Shown here piece by piece: positions 1-9,892 of a stretch of DNA of 47,232 bases (position 1 is the stretch's first letter; every line of letters starts with the position of its first letter). The stretch lies in assembly GCA_015680685.1 (NCBI GenBank), contig MNCI01037629.1, positions 263,407 through 310,638 on the forward strand, written 5' to 3'. This DNA comes from Gnetum montanum (taxonomy: Eukaryota; Streptophyta; Gnetopsida; Gnetales; Gnetaceae). The position numbers and the translations under genes are program-made. The notes beneath the pieces are model-generated. The model was given only the letters and a program-made list of their open reading frames with translations, did no database searches and had not been told where the DNA came from.

Positions 1-1265
1 GCTAGTTTGCTCTAGGAGGCTTTCAGTTTTTACCCCTTGTTCGGGCATTTTAGCTCTAGGTGTTGTGTTTGTTGTTGTGGGTGTTGCTTCAAGAGGCTCC
101 TCTTTCAAGACTTGTGACATGTCTATGTTGTGGTCAGCTTGAAATGGAGTGTTTTCACCATGTATAATGACTTGTCCACCTTCGTATGGAAGGTGGATTT
201 CTTGATGTATCGGTGAGGAAACGGCTCGTTGTTGTGCTAAGGTCTACCAAGAGTCATGTTGAAACTGGGCATCTCTTCTATGACAGTGAATTCCACGCTG
301 GTGGGGAATTGTTCTCCTACCACAAAGGCCAAGTTGATTGTGCCCTTAATTGTGACACATGATCCATTGAAGGATTTTAAATAGGTGGTTTCCGTTGGCA
401 TGATCTCATCTGCCATGCCTAGTTTGTCGATGACGGAGTATAGAACTACGTTTGTTGCCGCACCATCATCAACGTGCACTCTGTGAATGGTACATTGCCC
501 AACACGTACACTAATCGATAATGGAGCTGTTGTGACTTCCCCTAGTTCAGGGTCACGTTTAACTGCATCGTCATGGAAGGCTAAGGTGTTGGAACCCAAT
601 TCTTGTGGTGTGTGTTGTGAAATCGTTGCACGGATGGATTCCATGTTAGCAGGGATGTCCTCTGTAATAGGAATAGATGCTAACATTTGTGCTAAGGCTT
701 CACGATGAGCCGATGATGTCATGACCAAATCGTACAAGCTCATGGTTGTGTTCTTTTGTTTGAGCGTTTGTTTCACCTGGGCCAGTGTAGCTACAAAGTC
801 TGTGTTGTCTGCTATTGTGTTAGTTGCCTCTATATGGGTTGAGGGCTTAGGCTTGGTTTGTTTGGGATTAGGGACAGGGCCCCCTTTGTTCGGTTGTTGT
901 ATACTAGGTGTGTCCTTTGTTTCAGCTGTGGGTATTGTTCGTTGTTCATTTGTCCTCTTCTGCTGCCATTTGGTAGGCTTATTCGTGTTGTTGGCAAGGT
1001 TGACTCTTGAGGGAGGAGAGGTTGAGACATTTCCTACGATTGGGCTCAGGGTAAGTGAGGGGCCATCACGTGGTGACACTTTTATGAAAAATGGGGGTTT
1101 AGGAGGTGTTGTTGTTGTTTGACTAGCCTGTTGTGGCACTTTGATGTTGAAAGGTTTCTTTGCGGTTGTCGTTGGTGAATTGTCTCAGTTTAACATCTTA
1201 GCGAACGTCTGTGGTGGTACTTTGACCACAAAAGGTGTCATCGGTGCTCTAGGTGGCATTGAATC
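1..1265 (-). pseudogene. E0 Ty3/gypsy polyprotein: linker and aspartic protease, truncated by window edge
   Basis: This continues the gag frame upstream (1266-3287), separated only by in-frame stops at 1266-1268 and 1185-1187. A proline/threonine/lysine-rich linker leads to a retropepsin-like domain at about 230-530. The candidate catalytic triplet is VDDGAATNV (Asp-Asp-Gly where families usually show Asp-Ser/Thr-Gly), and the domain ends with the usual closing motif ending LGRP. At 237-239 the frame hits TAG. Reading on one base shifted restores the expected motif (HLPYEGGQVIIHGE) out to position 1, so a single-base indel near 236 broke it. RT and integrase would lie left of the window. The retroviral-type protease cleaves the Gag-Pol polyprotein. 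It is classed as a pseudogene because of the stops and frameshift. The family assignment is confident; activity is unlikely. Confidence 0.82.
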
Positions 1266-1353
1266 TTACCAGTTTAACGTCTTAGCGGACATGTGAGGTG
1301 GTGGTACTTTGACCACGAAAGGTGTTGTCGGTGCTCTAGGTGGCACTTTCAGG
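1186..1353. repeat. 84-bp tandem duplication in E0 linker
   Basis: Two units (1186-1269 and 1270-1353) match closely. The period is 84 bp, a multiple of three, so each unit adds 28 codons in the gag-protease frame. Each unit encodes a copy of the PFVVKVPP motif. The two premature stops of this frame lie at or near the unit ends. Confidence 0.8.
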
Positions 1354-3287
1354 ATGATGGGAGGCCCCTTGCTCATGGAGGTTGAGGGGATTGTTGCCTT
1401 GCTGGGAGGCATACGAATCACAAAAGGTTGCTGCACAGGTTTAGGCTTACTATCTATGCCAATGGAGTTTATGACATAGGGGGCATCGTCTGTGCTCGAT
1501 TGATTCGTGGTGTTGATGTTCAGTTGGCCCCGTTCTATCATTGCTTGTAGATCATCCTTTAACGCACAGCAGGTGTCAGTATCATGACTAGACATCTGGT
1601 GGTAATGAAAAAATTGGTCTAACTTAAAATGTCGTGGGACTGGGGGCTCATTTGGTGCTGCTAAGGTGGGGTTCCTTAGTAGCTTGCAGTACCTGTCATG
1701 TCGACGGCAAGCATTCTCTGCTACGTGTTTGTATTGGATTTGCCCAGTTCTAAGGAGTTGCTCTAGGAGTTCTGAAGGTCGTGCAGGTAGAGGTGTGTAC
1801 TTAGAGCGATCTTTGCGCTGAAAGTTGGGCCTTGGGGTGGCCCCTGTTGTTGTAGGCGGGTTGGTACTGGTGTTAGTTGTTTTTGTGCTTGCGGCCACAG
1901 TTTCCATTGTTGCCTTTTGTTTGGCAACGTGTTGCTTCTTGTAAGCCACATAGGCGAGATCATTGCTGGTTTGCGCAGCTTGTTCAATGTTCTTAATCTG
2001 TGTGAACGCTTGGCTCAACGTTTGAGCACTTAGGTAGTATAGTTTTGACTTAATGAAGTCATTCATGGCTCCCTTCAGAATCGTAAGCAAATACTTTTCA
2101 GGGATGGGCTCATGAAGTTCGTTAAGGGCTGCACTCCATCGTTGGATGAACTTTTGCACAGGCTCAAGTGGTGCTTGTTTCACCTGTATCAGACTGTCTA
2201 GTGTGGCTTCAGGCTTGAGGTTGTACTTAAACCGGGTAACGAACTGATGTAACAGATCCTCCAGAGAGGATATGGAGTTACGAGGCAAGGCTCGGTACCA
2301 GTCTAAGGCTACACCCGTTAAGGACATAGCGAACACTCGCAAGATTGCGTGGGGCCAAGCTTGAAGCAATAGAGTTTCTAATCGAAACGTGACTAAGTGA
2401 GCATTTGGATCTCCCTTCCCATTGTACTTGGTTAACTGGGGCAGTGTGATTCCCTTGGGTAAAACTAATGGTGGTACTGAAGAGCTAATTGGATCGTCGC
2501 GGTAGAAATACAGTACTTTAACTTGTTCAGTGTTGTTAGCTTTGAGTTGCTTTACCTCATCCGCTAACGCTTGCATCATCTGTTTTGCTTCTGCCCACTC
2601 TTGAGCGGTAGGTAGATTAGTTGGTTGGGGAGGTTGTTGGGTTGCCATTTGTTGCTGTGGAGCAATGTTCAGAGTTGTGGTTGTGGGGTGTGGCACGTTG
2701 AAGTGAGTGGGTTGTTGAACAAGGGGTATGGTTCCTTGCCTAGCCACAAACTGTGAAGTGACACCCTGGATGTGTGGGGCCAATGTAGTGATAGTGGCCC
2801 CATGCATTTGCATGTGTGGTATATACTGGGTGGAGATGGGGGTGGGTAATCTCTATTGGGATATCGGTGCTTGTGTGATCGTTGATGCTTGGTGAGTGGT
2901 CGTCTGTCCCATGCGAGGATGGAGTGATGGGTTCACGTAGGCATGGGTACTGAGGGTGTGGTATGAATCCTCAAGTTCAGATTATGCCTCGAAGTCATCT
3001 ACATCATGTTGGTTTTGGGGCTCCTCAGTGGGTCGCCGTGAGTTTTGGCTCCTTGCCATAAGGAGCTGGGAGATGAGTTTGTGCTGAGGTTCAGAAAGGG
3101 GGATGATTTCATATACAGAGGAGATGAATTCATGACCTCCCATGTATATGCGCTCGAAGTTTCGTTTTTCCTCCTGTTCTATGGTGTCAAGAGGAAGGTT
3201 GGCCTGAATCTTCACACAGATAAAGTTGTATTATTCTTGTGTGGGGACTATGATGGCACATGCGTTAGAGGTCTAGGATGACTCCAT
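1266..3287 (-). pseudogene. E0 Ty3/gypsy Gag
   Basis: The start is taken as the ATG at 3285-3287 (reading M-E-S-S). The same frame continues to 1266, interrupted by stops at 3273, 3231, 2982 and 2853. The longest open piece is 515 codons (2813-1266). It holds a plant retrotransposon Gag core at its residues about 120-290 (PNAHLVTF, then VALDWYRALP, then FVTRFKY) and a zinc-knuckle-like segment near residues 401-418 (FFHYHQ..SHDTDTC). In that segment the expected first cysteine is phenylalanine. Gag packages element RNA into virus-like particles in the cytoplasm. The Gag core and the H-x4-C tail are of the Ty3/gypsy Tat-like style, which is an inference from motif look only. It carries few lesions for its length, so it is younger than the other elements here. 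Confidence 0.85.
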
Positions 3288-3639
3288 GGTGATGTGTAAC
3301 GGGGTAGCGTACGAGTTGGTTAACAAGTGCTGAGTGTGTTTCGAGCTAAGTGTGCAGAGTGTCCGGCATGTGAACACTGAAGATTTTTCAAAGTGTCCAC
3401 TGTGTACGACGTAAATGGGAGAAAATTTGGCTAAGTATGAAATTATGAACCATAGTCGTACGCGGATGGCAATCTCAGGTAAGAGGAAGTCATCTCGGAA
3501 TCGTTATGTTGTGTGTATTGTATGCCTTAGACAAGGTGATCCATGTTGGTGGCCGTTAGTACTTAGACTGGTTTGAAGTAGGTGCGAATCGCAACGAATT
3601 CGGCTTTGAAACGGGCTCATTTTGTGTGTTTTTGTTGAA
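3288..3639. other. E0 5' leader, no gene
   Basis: Untranslated leader between E0 gag and its LTR. I looked for a tRNA primer-binding complement next to a TG and found no convincing one, so the inner LTR boundary is not fixed. The apparent minus-strand reading frames here and into the minisatellite come from a 20-bp tandem repeat that stays open in all three frames. Confidence 0.5.
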
Positions 3640-3669
3640 AAAACACTGTAGCGGTACTGTAGCAGTACT

Positions 3670-3838
3670 GTAGCATATGCTAAGACATTGTAGCATACGT
3701 TGGGACACTGTAGCATACATTGAGACACTGTAGCATACGTTGGGACACTGTAGCATACGCTGAGACACTGTAGCATACGCTGGGACACTGTAGCATACAC
3801 TGAGACACTGTAGCATACGCTGAGACACTGTAGCAGTG
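3670..3838. repeat. 20-bp minisatellite
   Basis: About eight tandem copies of a 20-bp unit, ACTGTAGCATACGCTGAGAC with small variations. GAG and GGG variants tend to alternate along the array. Shorter related pieces extend on both sides. The core TACGC is shared with the GCGTATACGC palindromes of the same LTR, so the arrays may have a common origin. Confidence 0.9.
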
Positions 3839-4687
3839 TAAAAACACTGTAGCAGCGTATACGCTGGGAATTTGTAAACAAAGTTAGCGTATGGTTAATA
3901 GCGTAGACACTGGAAGACTTGCAGATAGTGACTTTTAAATAGGGCAACGTAGACGCTGGAAAGTTTGCAGGTAAGGTTTTAAACTGTACAGCGTAAACGC
4001 TGGGAGCTTTTCAGAAAAAGTCGGCGTGTACTCATCAGCGTAGACGCTGAGAGCTCTGAAGCACAACTAGTTTAAGGTAGAGGCCCTCCTTCTAGCGCCA
4101 TTTTCTGTACCGCCTGAAATCGTCGGTCTCTGGCTGGAAGGAAACAGAGACCGTGGGATCGTAGGGCGAGTACAGAAGACCCTGCCTTCGCTTGAGGGCG
4201 AGCTGGAATGCACGAAGGCAGAGTACCTTGGGTGGTTCGCACACGGATCAGACAAGGATTTCCCCGAGCGTACGTCAAAGTGCTATACGCTGGGTTATGC
4301 GTAAACAGCGTAGCAAGCATAAACAAAGCGAAACAGCGTAAAAAAAGATGCGAACAGAACGTAAGCGTAAACAGGTGTAAACAGAACATGTACACAAAAT
4401 TTATGTAAACTGTAAACGATTTTATGAAGATGTAGCAATGGTATTACAGGATGAGAATACAGTGCACCGGTCTAACGCATTTGTGGTGAAACACAAGGCG
4501 GATGAAAAGCCTCGGTGGATGGGAGGGCGGCAGGGCTAGTTCACACTGTATACGTGGCGTAGAGACTGTGTGCACGACGTACAAGTTTTTCCAGCGTAAG
4601 AGGGTTTTGAGCTCTGGTGCGCAGCGTAATTGCTCCTGGGTATGCCCTAGGATTTTGCCCATCATCCCGTGTGAAGTGGAAAAGTGG

Positions 4688-4699
4688 GGTTTTTATACC
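4688..4699 (-). promoter_or_regulatory. TATA box of E0 LTR
   Basis: On the minus strand this reads GGTATAAAAACC, about 450 bp inside the LTR start at 5151, which is a normal U3 length. The palindrome array lies directly upstream. Confidence 0.6.
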
Positions 4700-4789
4700 G
4701 GTTGTTACGCTAGGCTCGGGTTAGGAGACACGTGGCGTGTTGACCAGGTGCATACAATTTACAAATATACAACATATTACATCTGTTGG

Positions 4790-5141
4790 GCGTATACGCT
4801 ACATCAGGCCGGTGTACACGCTGGGCGTATATGCTGGACGTGCTGGACGTGTGAACTTGGGTAGAAATGCCATGGACGCTGGGCGTACACGCTGACAATG
4901 GCTGGGCGTATACGCTGATGGCTGCCGACTTGCTTCAATTCTTGCTCTTCGGTGCTATCTCCATTCTGTTATTAAGACTTCATCATCGGGTGTGTGCATC
5001 TGTGGTGCCGAGCGTACAGGCGAGGCGTGTACATTGGGCGCGTAAGTCAGATGTTTGCTGGGCATATACGCTGGGGATGTCGAGCGTATACGCTGGGCGT
5101 ATACGTTGTTGATGCTAGGCGTATACGCTGGGCGTATACGC
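4790..5141. repeat. GCGTATACGC palindrome array in E0 U3
   Basis: Exact 10-bp palindromes start at 4790, 4906, 5084, 5119 and 5132, with several one-mismatch versions between them, usually followed by TGG. A further exact copy lies at 3855-3864, on the other side of the TATA box. The spacing is irregular, so this is not a plain tandem satellite. Confidence 0.85.
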
Positions 5142-5156
5142 TGGTACTACACTTAG

Positions 5157-6139
5157 CGAAAAGTACACCTTTTGATTCCAGAAGTTGCAATGTGCAACGC
5201 CAAATATAGCCGTGGCCGTTTGTGGGTCCCAGGGAACTTTTACTTGCTTGCTTTGACTTCGTTTGATGCTATTCTTGAGGCTTTCAAGTTTGGTCATGCT
5301 GAGGACCAACATGACTTAGCTTAATTTCTATCTACAAGTGTTAGCCAAAATTTTTTGTGGTGTTTCACTTTTGTTACCTGCCTAATAAGCTCTTGGAATT
5401 GGTGGGTTCATAGCTCATATAGTTGACCTGGGGCATACATCCCTAGGGTCTCCCTTGTTTCGTTATAGAAGCCATCTATGATGTGGTACATTAGCCTTTC
5501 CTCGGAGAACCCATGGCCTAGGTATTTGTTTAACAAAGATTAATATCTTTCTAAGGCCATGTCCAAGGGTTCATGTTGTGCTTGTTTTCACTCTTGGATT
5601 TGTCTCGTCAAGGTTGAATCTCTTGCATAGGTTTGGTATCTTTTAGTGAATATTTCTACCATTGGCGGCCAACATCAGCTTGATTTTGGTTTTAAGGGCC
5701 TGTACCATACTTTTGCTTAGCCAACGAGTGTCGTAGGAAAGAGCTTAAGTTTTTGCCACCCATTATCAATATTGTTCCATACAAAGACATCATGGAAGGC
5801 TTGTAAATGATGTTGTAGATCTAAATCATAGCCTCCTGAAAATTTGGGAAAGTTGTTTAAATCAAGCATGGGTAGATGGCTTTCCTTATGATGCCTGTGG
5901 GATATTCAAACAACCTCTTGTATATGCATTAGGCTCTTAGTGGCTAGCAGGGGTTCATTGTCACTAGGTAGGTTATAAATTTGTGAGTTGGAATAATGTT
6001 GTCTTCGTTCATGTACATAGGGGACCCCTACATTAGATTGAGTACTCCAAACTTCATCTTCATCATCATATAATTCATTGGTTCTCCAATGAATTTCCTT
6101 ACTAGTTGTTGCGTTATCATAGTCTTGTGAGAGAGACAT
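5157..6139 (-). pseudogene. E1 Ty3/gypsy Gag, interrupted by E0
   Basis: The start is taken as the ATG at 6137-6139 (MSLSQDYDN), 112 bp inside the primer-binding site. The acidic, asparagine-rich N-terminus leads to a retrotransposon Gag core. Motifs seen are NNFPKFSGGYD, HLQAFHD, WQKLKLFP, VWYR and FTKRYQTYA, with several stops, mostly TAA/TAG at glutamine or tryptophan positions. The same core order is found in E2 (about 18400-18900), so E1 and E2 are one family. The frame ends at 5157 where the LTR of E0 begins; the rest of E1 must lie left of E0, outside the window. Confidence 0.8.
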
Positions 6140-6250
6140 TGTTGTGAATCGTGTGTGACTTATTTGCAATTACTTTTTCTGAAAGATATATCATCAAGGC
6201 TTTGTCACAACAATCTTGGATGATGTAACTAATCTAAATAACTAGTGTCG

Positions 6251-6268
6251 TCCTTGGCAACGACACCA
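6251..6268 (-). other. E1 primer-binding site (tRNA-Asp type)
   Basis: The minus strand reads TGGTGTCGTTGCCAAGGA. It resembles the complement of the plant tRNA-Asp 3' end (TGGCGCCGTTGCCGGGGA, from general knowledge) used by several plant Ty3/gypsy lineages. It lies one base from the LTR end, which fixes orientation and LTR limit. Confidence 0.75.
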
Positions 6269-7012
6269 ATGATGAGTGGCTAGGTACCCCTACACTAACC
6301 GTATGAATACGAGTGTTTACGCACGATCCAGTAGAACTCAGTAGAAGGGCTAGTTGTGGTATCTAGATAGTTACACGTTGATCGCAGTTTGCTATCTTCC
6401 CAGCTAGACTAGTATTTGCTTTATCACGTACGGTTTAGTCTAGAGTGAGGTGTATGATGTGGTCCTAAGCTATTGTTACCCCTAGAGGTAATGGAAAATA
6501 ATGTTTTTTAAGCTAATAGGGAATGAGAAGAAAAATTTAAGCTAGCCTAAGTGCGATGAGCATCCGTCCTTAATCATCTTCACACATCTTGAACCTCATG
6601 TACTACTTCTGGGATTACCAAACACATGTTACTTAAGCACTCCTAGATACACTACTGGGATACCAAGTAGTCACACTTAAATGCTCATGATTAAGTCGCA
6701 CTCATTCCGTGTTTAATAATAGGGATAGTAAATGAAGGTAAAGAAATATTAATTAAGAAAACAATAAATAACAATAACAATTAAGAAATTAAAACTAAGT
6801 GAATGCTGCAATGATGAAGTAATCTCAATCTTTATTGTTGGTCATGTGCGTGTCCAAGTACGTCACACTCGAATAAAGGTTCTGTACAATTACAATCATC
6901 ACATTGCGAGCATGCACTGGGGAAAGAATTGAAATGAACTAAAAATAACAAAAAGACTTTACTTCTATCCTTACTTACTGCTGACCCCCCCCCCCTTTCC
7001 ATGCTCCCAAAT

Positions 7013-7025
7013 GTGTATTTATAGG
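7013..7025 (-). promoter_or_regulatory. TATA box of E1 LTR
   Basis: The minus strand reads CCTATAAATACAC. The same GCCTATAAATA word is at the matching place in E2 and E4, directly downstream of the palindrome array. Confidence 0.65.
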
Positions 7026-7041
7026 CTTACACAGGAATCAT

Positions 7042-7185
7042 GATATCGTGTATCCGATATCGGTATCTAGGCTATGATATCGCGTACCCGATATCGAGGG
7101 TCCGATATCAAGGGCCCAATGTCAAGGGTCCGATATCAACACCTGGTTATCAAGGGTCCGATGTTAAGGGTCCGATATCAGCACT
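7042..7185. repeat. GATATC palindrome array in E1 U3
   Basis: Seven GATATC cores in 144 bp, several extended as CCGATATC and one as the full palindrome CCGATATCGG (7054-7063). Most are embedded in a roughly 14-28 bp unit with AAGGGTCCGATATCA. The array sits just upstream of the TATA box. Confidence 0.85.
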
Positions 7186-7625
7186 TGACAAACCATGATT
7201 CATCAGCGATGATGAACCAACTATCAACCACTAGCAAATTTACATTGTTTATCTATAGATTACAATTCCAATCACGTGTGTGACTTGTATGGGGGAGTGT
7301 TGGAATACCCAACTTATTAGCATGCTTTAGAAATTTTAGACCATGACATTAAATCTATTTTGTAATATTATCATTTGTCCTCCATCAAAGAGATAATAAC
7401 AAAACTGGTTGAAAAGTCTCATAAGATGAAAAATAAATTTCCATGTATTTAACATTGGATTATAGTTTTGAATCAATTATTCCCAAATCTTGAGTTAAAC
7501 AAAATACTATGATCACAAGCAAAGAGTTAACAATCATCACTGGTTTAAAAAGATATGATGGGGCTTACAACAAATTCATAAAATAGCATGCTGAAAAGGC
7601 CAAAACTGAATATTTGGCTATGTAG

Positions 7626-8214
7626 TTTTTTTTTTTAAAAAAAATTCTATTGCAATTGGACAAGTAATTAAGCTCATTGAGAAGGTTGAACAGTAGGGGC
7701 CAACTGCTAAAAACCATGAAAATTTAGTGCAATAGAGAGAAAATTAACAATTGCTTGTACATGACAATGGAGAAGAAGATGTAACTAGTTTGGTATCTTA
7801 AATGGTAAATGAAACAATACAATTATATATACAATTCAGATCTTAAATCAGCAAATGGAAATACAATAGTTTTTATCAATGGATAAGAAAACTTCATTAA
7901 TGGTGCATCAAGTTTTAAACTTTTTTTTTTACAATACCTTTATTGTAATTGGATAATTGCTTAAGCCTTTCGAGAAGGTTTGAATAATATAGGGCTATTT
8001 GGTAAAAACCATAAAAAGGTAGTGCAAAATAGAAAAAAATGAACAATTTCTTATACCTAAAAATAGAGAAGGAGATGCAACCATTTAGTGTTGTAAACAG
8101 GAAAGAGAGCAATGTAATTGTAATAATTATTTGGATCTTAAATCAGCAAATGGACATACAAAAAGCTTTGCCCGATGGAGAAAGAACTTAATGCTACAAG
8201 AACTTAATGTAAAT
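7626..8214. repeat. 293-bp tandem duplication
   Basis: Copy one starts at a T-run near 7626 and copy two at a T-run near 7919. Shared words in the same order include TATTG(C/T)AATTGG, GAGAAGGTT, AAAACCAT and ATCTTAAATCAGCAAATGGA. Divergence between copies is considerable, so it is an old duplication. Confidence 0.8.
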
Positions 8215-8288
8215 TTTAAATAATTAATAAAGATACAAAAGTTAAAAATATTTAAGAATTTGCAGAATGATTCATTTAAAAGAAATAT

Positions 8289-8351
8289 GAGATTTTGATT
8301 ACTTACAATGAGATTTTGATTACTTACAATGAGATTTTGATTACTTACAAT
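8289..8351. repeat. 21-bp perfect triplication
   Basis: Three consecutive identical 21-bp units beginning GAGATTTTGATTAC at 8289, 8310 and 8331. Perfect identity implies recent slippage. Confidence 0.95.
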
Positions 8352-9639
8352 GAGCTTTGTAGTGGAGGATAGTGATTTACATTTTCAATGGGCACACTTG
8401 CTATATGGCCTTGTCATAGTTTTTGAGCCTGAAAGAAAATCAATTTGGATTTCAAAGCCATTTGCAATGGTTTTGCAACGTGAAAGAAAATTCAATATGG
8501 GAATCAATGCCAAGATGAAAACACTATTTTTAAAACCATCGGTTGGGGGATCTATGATTGTAAAAAAATATTCATAGTTTATGATTGGAAAAATCTACAA
8601 TGACGATGACATGATGATAAGATGTAAAGACATAACATGGCATGGTGGCATGTCAACGCACAGTAATCTATGTCACTGGTCGAAATGAGGAGAAGAAAAG
8701 TCATAAGAGATGGCACTGTTTAAACAGCTCGGTTTGATAACTCTCCATTGATAATAACCGCTTAATCTCATTTCCAATATGAATTCGGGTTTAAAAGGCT
8801 AAAGATGTTTTTGAGATATGCAATTGTGATTATCATTTTGAATTTTTTCGATTTAGAAACCGTTCCATATATGTTACAAAATCTTCTTTCTGAAACAGTC
8901 CAGGAAAACCCAATCATTAGTGTTCTTTAAAAACATATTATAGAATGACGTTATTATAGTTACAAGGCATTGTGGTTATCCCGAAAAAGAACAGGATATA
9001 TCTTATCTAGGAAAAATAAAACTTATTAATGTTAAAATATAATAGAGAAACATGTAAAATCATTAATTTCTACGTAACAGTTCATGAACATATAGAAAAC
9101 CAAGAAATAAACCTTTCCAAATAGCTTTTTCTCGTACATTTTAATGCATCATTGATGTAGGAGAAACGTAAATAAGCAAATGGTTGCAGAAATTAATCGA
9201 AAATAAGAGAACAATTTGAAGTAAAACTCCAGCGACAGTTTTTGCTACTAGCAAGTCTTAGAAATTCCAAGTCTTCCCACTTTAAGATTTTTAACAAGCT
9301 TAGATCAAGCTTATACAAGAAGAGGAGACTACAACTTGAGTTATGCTTCACATACCCTTTGATTTGATAAAGATGCAATGATGCTAAGATCACCCAAGCA
9401 TCTACTTATATAGTAGGCATATGAAAGTATAAGCTAATAAGCTACTACAAATTGAAAGTATGGACTGAAAGGTAGTAGTATGATCATGAGCAACAAATTT
9501 ACAACAATTTCATGGTAATGTCACTAATTTATATTGCCACCCAATATGAAGTTGAAATCCCAGAGAGTCACAAATAATCATGAAATCTCTTGAATTTCAA
9601 TCCTTTTAGATTTTCAGCATCGCACAAATAGAGATGAAT

Positions 9640-9892
9640 TCATGAGTGAAGAACCTTGTAGAGCCTATTATATTAAGAGATGAATGATCATGAAAATTCT
9701 CATGTCATGAGACTTTTGGCCAATGATCTTTGGGGATGCTCATCACTTTGTCAATTCTTGTGGAAGATGTTAATGTGATCATGGAATAACTACGAGGCTT
9801 GACAATCCTCAATAATGGATCTAGCCATTGGAGTTATTTGACATTTGGGAAATTGATTTCATGGGTCCTATCATGCCCATGTCTAATAGTGG
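9640..9892 (+). pseudogene. E5 integrase, zinc-binding and first core segment
   Basis: Translation on plus shows the end of the HHCC zinc domain (KILMS, DFWPMIF, DAHHFVNSCGRC) and the entry to the catalytic core (PLELFDIWEIDFMGPIMPMSNS). Stops lie between. It breaks off at 9892 and resumes at 10864 in the right phase if five bases are counted as target duplication. Integrase inserts element cDNA into chromosomes. Confidence 0.75.

Larger units (their letters stand above)
3640..5151 (-). mobile_element. E0 5' LTR region (left limit approximate)
   Basis: The right end is set at 5151. There the interrupted gag of E1 stops and the sequence changes to a TG-starting LTR on the minus strand (TGTAGTACCAGCG). 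The five bases at 5152-5156 (CTTAG) would be the target-site copy, but its partner lies outside the window. A TATA box for minus-strand transcription is at 4688-4699. Upstream of it (4790-5141) lies an array of GCGTATACGC palindromes; downstream are more diverged relatives and a 20-bp minisatellite. The base composition is clearly more GC-rich than the surrounding DNA. Confidence 0.65.
6270..7190 (-). mobile_element. E1 5' LTR
   Basis: It begins with TGATGAG next to the primer-binding site and shares long blocks with the LTRs of E2, E4 and E5. These include a terminal block around GGTACCCCTACAC, a mid block with CTACTGGGATTACC, and a block around GAATAAAG followed by a TACAA. The outer limit at 7190 (…CTTGACA) is inferred from the position of the TATA box and palindromes relative to those LTRs. 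A run of C residues lies near 6986. Confidence 0.7.
7191..9639. other. Unassigned AT-rich DNA
   Basis: I recognise no coding domain here. The open frames (for example 8350-8577 on plus) match nothing I know. It holds the tandem duplication at 7626-8214 and the triplication at 8289-8351. A minus-strand TATA-like word lies near 9400-9415, followed by a leader-like stretch that could be part of another LTR. Upstream parts of E5 (RT, RNase H) should lie in or beyond this stretch but were not recognised. Confidence 0.5.

Noticed and set aside
721-1122. 133-codon plus-strand ORF with hydrophobic stretches
   Set aside because: It is antisense to the E0 gag-protease frame and has no family features.
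3504-3947. 147-codon minus-strand ORF rich in Cys, Tyr and Ser
   Set aside because: It is produced by a 20-bp minisatellite that happens to lack stops; a second frame of the same repeat is also open.
7290-7320. GGGGGAGTGTTGGAATACCC looks like a copia polypurine tract plus LTR start on plus
   Set aside because: No copia coding sequence lies to the left and no matching LTR end was found downstream.
8350-8577. 75-codon plus-strand ORF
   Set aside because: No recognisable domain, no partner copy, and length expected by chance.
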